Origin: Chloroflexota bacterium
Lineage (GTDB): Bacteria; Chloroflexota; Anaerolineae; Anaerolineales; DRMV01
Direction: 5' to 3'
Length of the DNA: 13,635 nucleotides
Assembly: GCA_013154225.1 (NCBI GenBank)
Contig: JAADCW010000190.1
Coordinates: 1-13,635, forward strand
How positions within the stretch are numbered: the stretch's first letter is position 1; every line of letters starts with the position of its first letter. Made by a program: the position numbers and the translations under genes. Of the stretch, positions 13,497 through 13,635 are shown piece by piece. The notes beneath the pieces are model-generated. The model saw nothing but the letters and a program-made list of their open reading frames with translations. It was not told the DNA's origin and ran no database searches.

Positions 13497-13635
13497 ATGT
13501 CCACGACTTCCCCCACGCCTGCCTCGCAACCCAAAGCACGCAAAAAAGTAACCGTGCGCACCCTGCGCGCCAAAAAGCGCCGCGGGGAACCCATCACCAT
13601 GCTCACCGCGTACGACTATCCTTCCGCGCTGGCGG
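13497..13635 (+). CDS. panB: 3-methyl-2-oxobutanoate hydroxymethyltransferase, N-terminal part
   Basis: The first 46 codons of a gene cut by the window end. After a short Thr/Ser/Pro and Lys-rich leader (residues 1-17), the sequence VTVRTLRAKKRRGEPITML (18-36) runs into TAYDYPSALA (37-46), the characteristic start of PanB, including the T-A-Y-D-Y motif near the substrate site. PanB transfers a hydroxymethyl group from 5,10-methylenetetrahydrofolate to 2-oxoisovalerate, giving ketopantoate for pantothenate and coenzyme A; cytoplasmic. The ATG at 13497 has AAGGAGG (13485-13491) five bases upstream, and a strong promoter lies at 13380-13408. Placement after folP ties folate supply to a folate-using enzyme. 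Only the N-terminus is seen, so completeness cannot be judged. Confidence 0.88.
   Translation, partial: MSTTSPTPASQPKARKKVTVRTLRAKKRRGEPITMLTAYDYPSALA

Noticed and set aside
1..13635. A new defence, toxin-antitoxin or biosynthetic system
   Set aside because: Every sizeable gene is housekeeping, cell-surface or of a known enzyme family, gene spacing is normal, and no mobile-element or defence signature was seen.
13499..13635. Basic N-terminal stretch of panB as a DNA-binding protein
   Set aside because: The following TAYDYPSALA segment is typical of PanB, so the Lys/Arg-rich part is just a leader.

Overview
The window is about 13.6 kb of GC-rich bacterial DNA. It reads as an ordinary chromosomal stretch, probably from a Chloroflexota bacterium of the class Anaerolineae. 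That placement is inference, from several exported proteins with long Thr/Pro linkers of the TPTPTATP type, an apparently lipoprotein-rich cell surface, a surface 5'-nucleotidase with a C-terminal membrane anchor, and the mix of genes. No rRNA, tRNA, CRISPR array, transposase, integrase or phage gene is visible.

Left part (1-6600), all genes on the minus strand. A composite REP-like repeat (13-121) and a perfect intrinsic terminator (249-277) lie downstream of a secreted, membrane-anchored 5'-nucleotidase (298-2151). Upstream of that are a SAM methyltransferase with a C-terminal zinc ribbon (2475-3383) and a UDP-glucose 6-dehydrogenase (3393-4754), 9 bases apart and almost certainly one operon. 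Next is a 572-residue kinase of the uridine kinase type (4878-6596), whose N-terminal half is a TGS domain plus a threonyl-tRNA-synthetase-like editing domain that has lost its zinc ligands.

Middle part (6600-9160). Two plus-strand lipoprotein genes each start with a lipobox and a Thr/Pro linker. One (6906-8027) looks like two copies of one domain. The other (8354-9118) looks like a short, degenerate phosphate-binding-type solute receptor. A second, more degenerate copy of the REP-like element lies between them, and a long hairpin closes the region against the converging next gene.

Right part (9160-13635). On the minus strand are a stand-alone GltD-type iron-sulfur flavoprotein (9178-10662) and, upstream of it, a LysM/M23 lipoprotein (10780-12306) that appears to be made from a leaderless mRNA. 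Divergent from these are folP, dihydropteroate synthase (12421-13296), and the start of panB (13497 to the window end). The last two are linked by metabolism: FolP makes the folate backbone, and PanB uses methylene-tetrahydrofolate as its one-carbon donor.

No convincing new multi-gene system was found. The items most worth a second look are the inactive editing domain fused to the kinase, the pseudoknot-shaped repeat pair at the folP stop codon, the repeated composite palindrome, and several palindromes lying inside predicted promoters.
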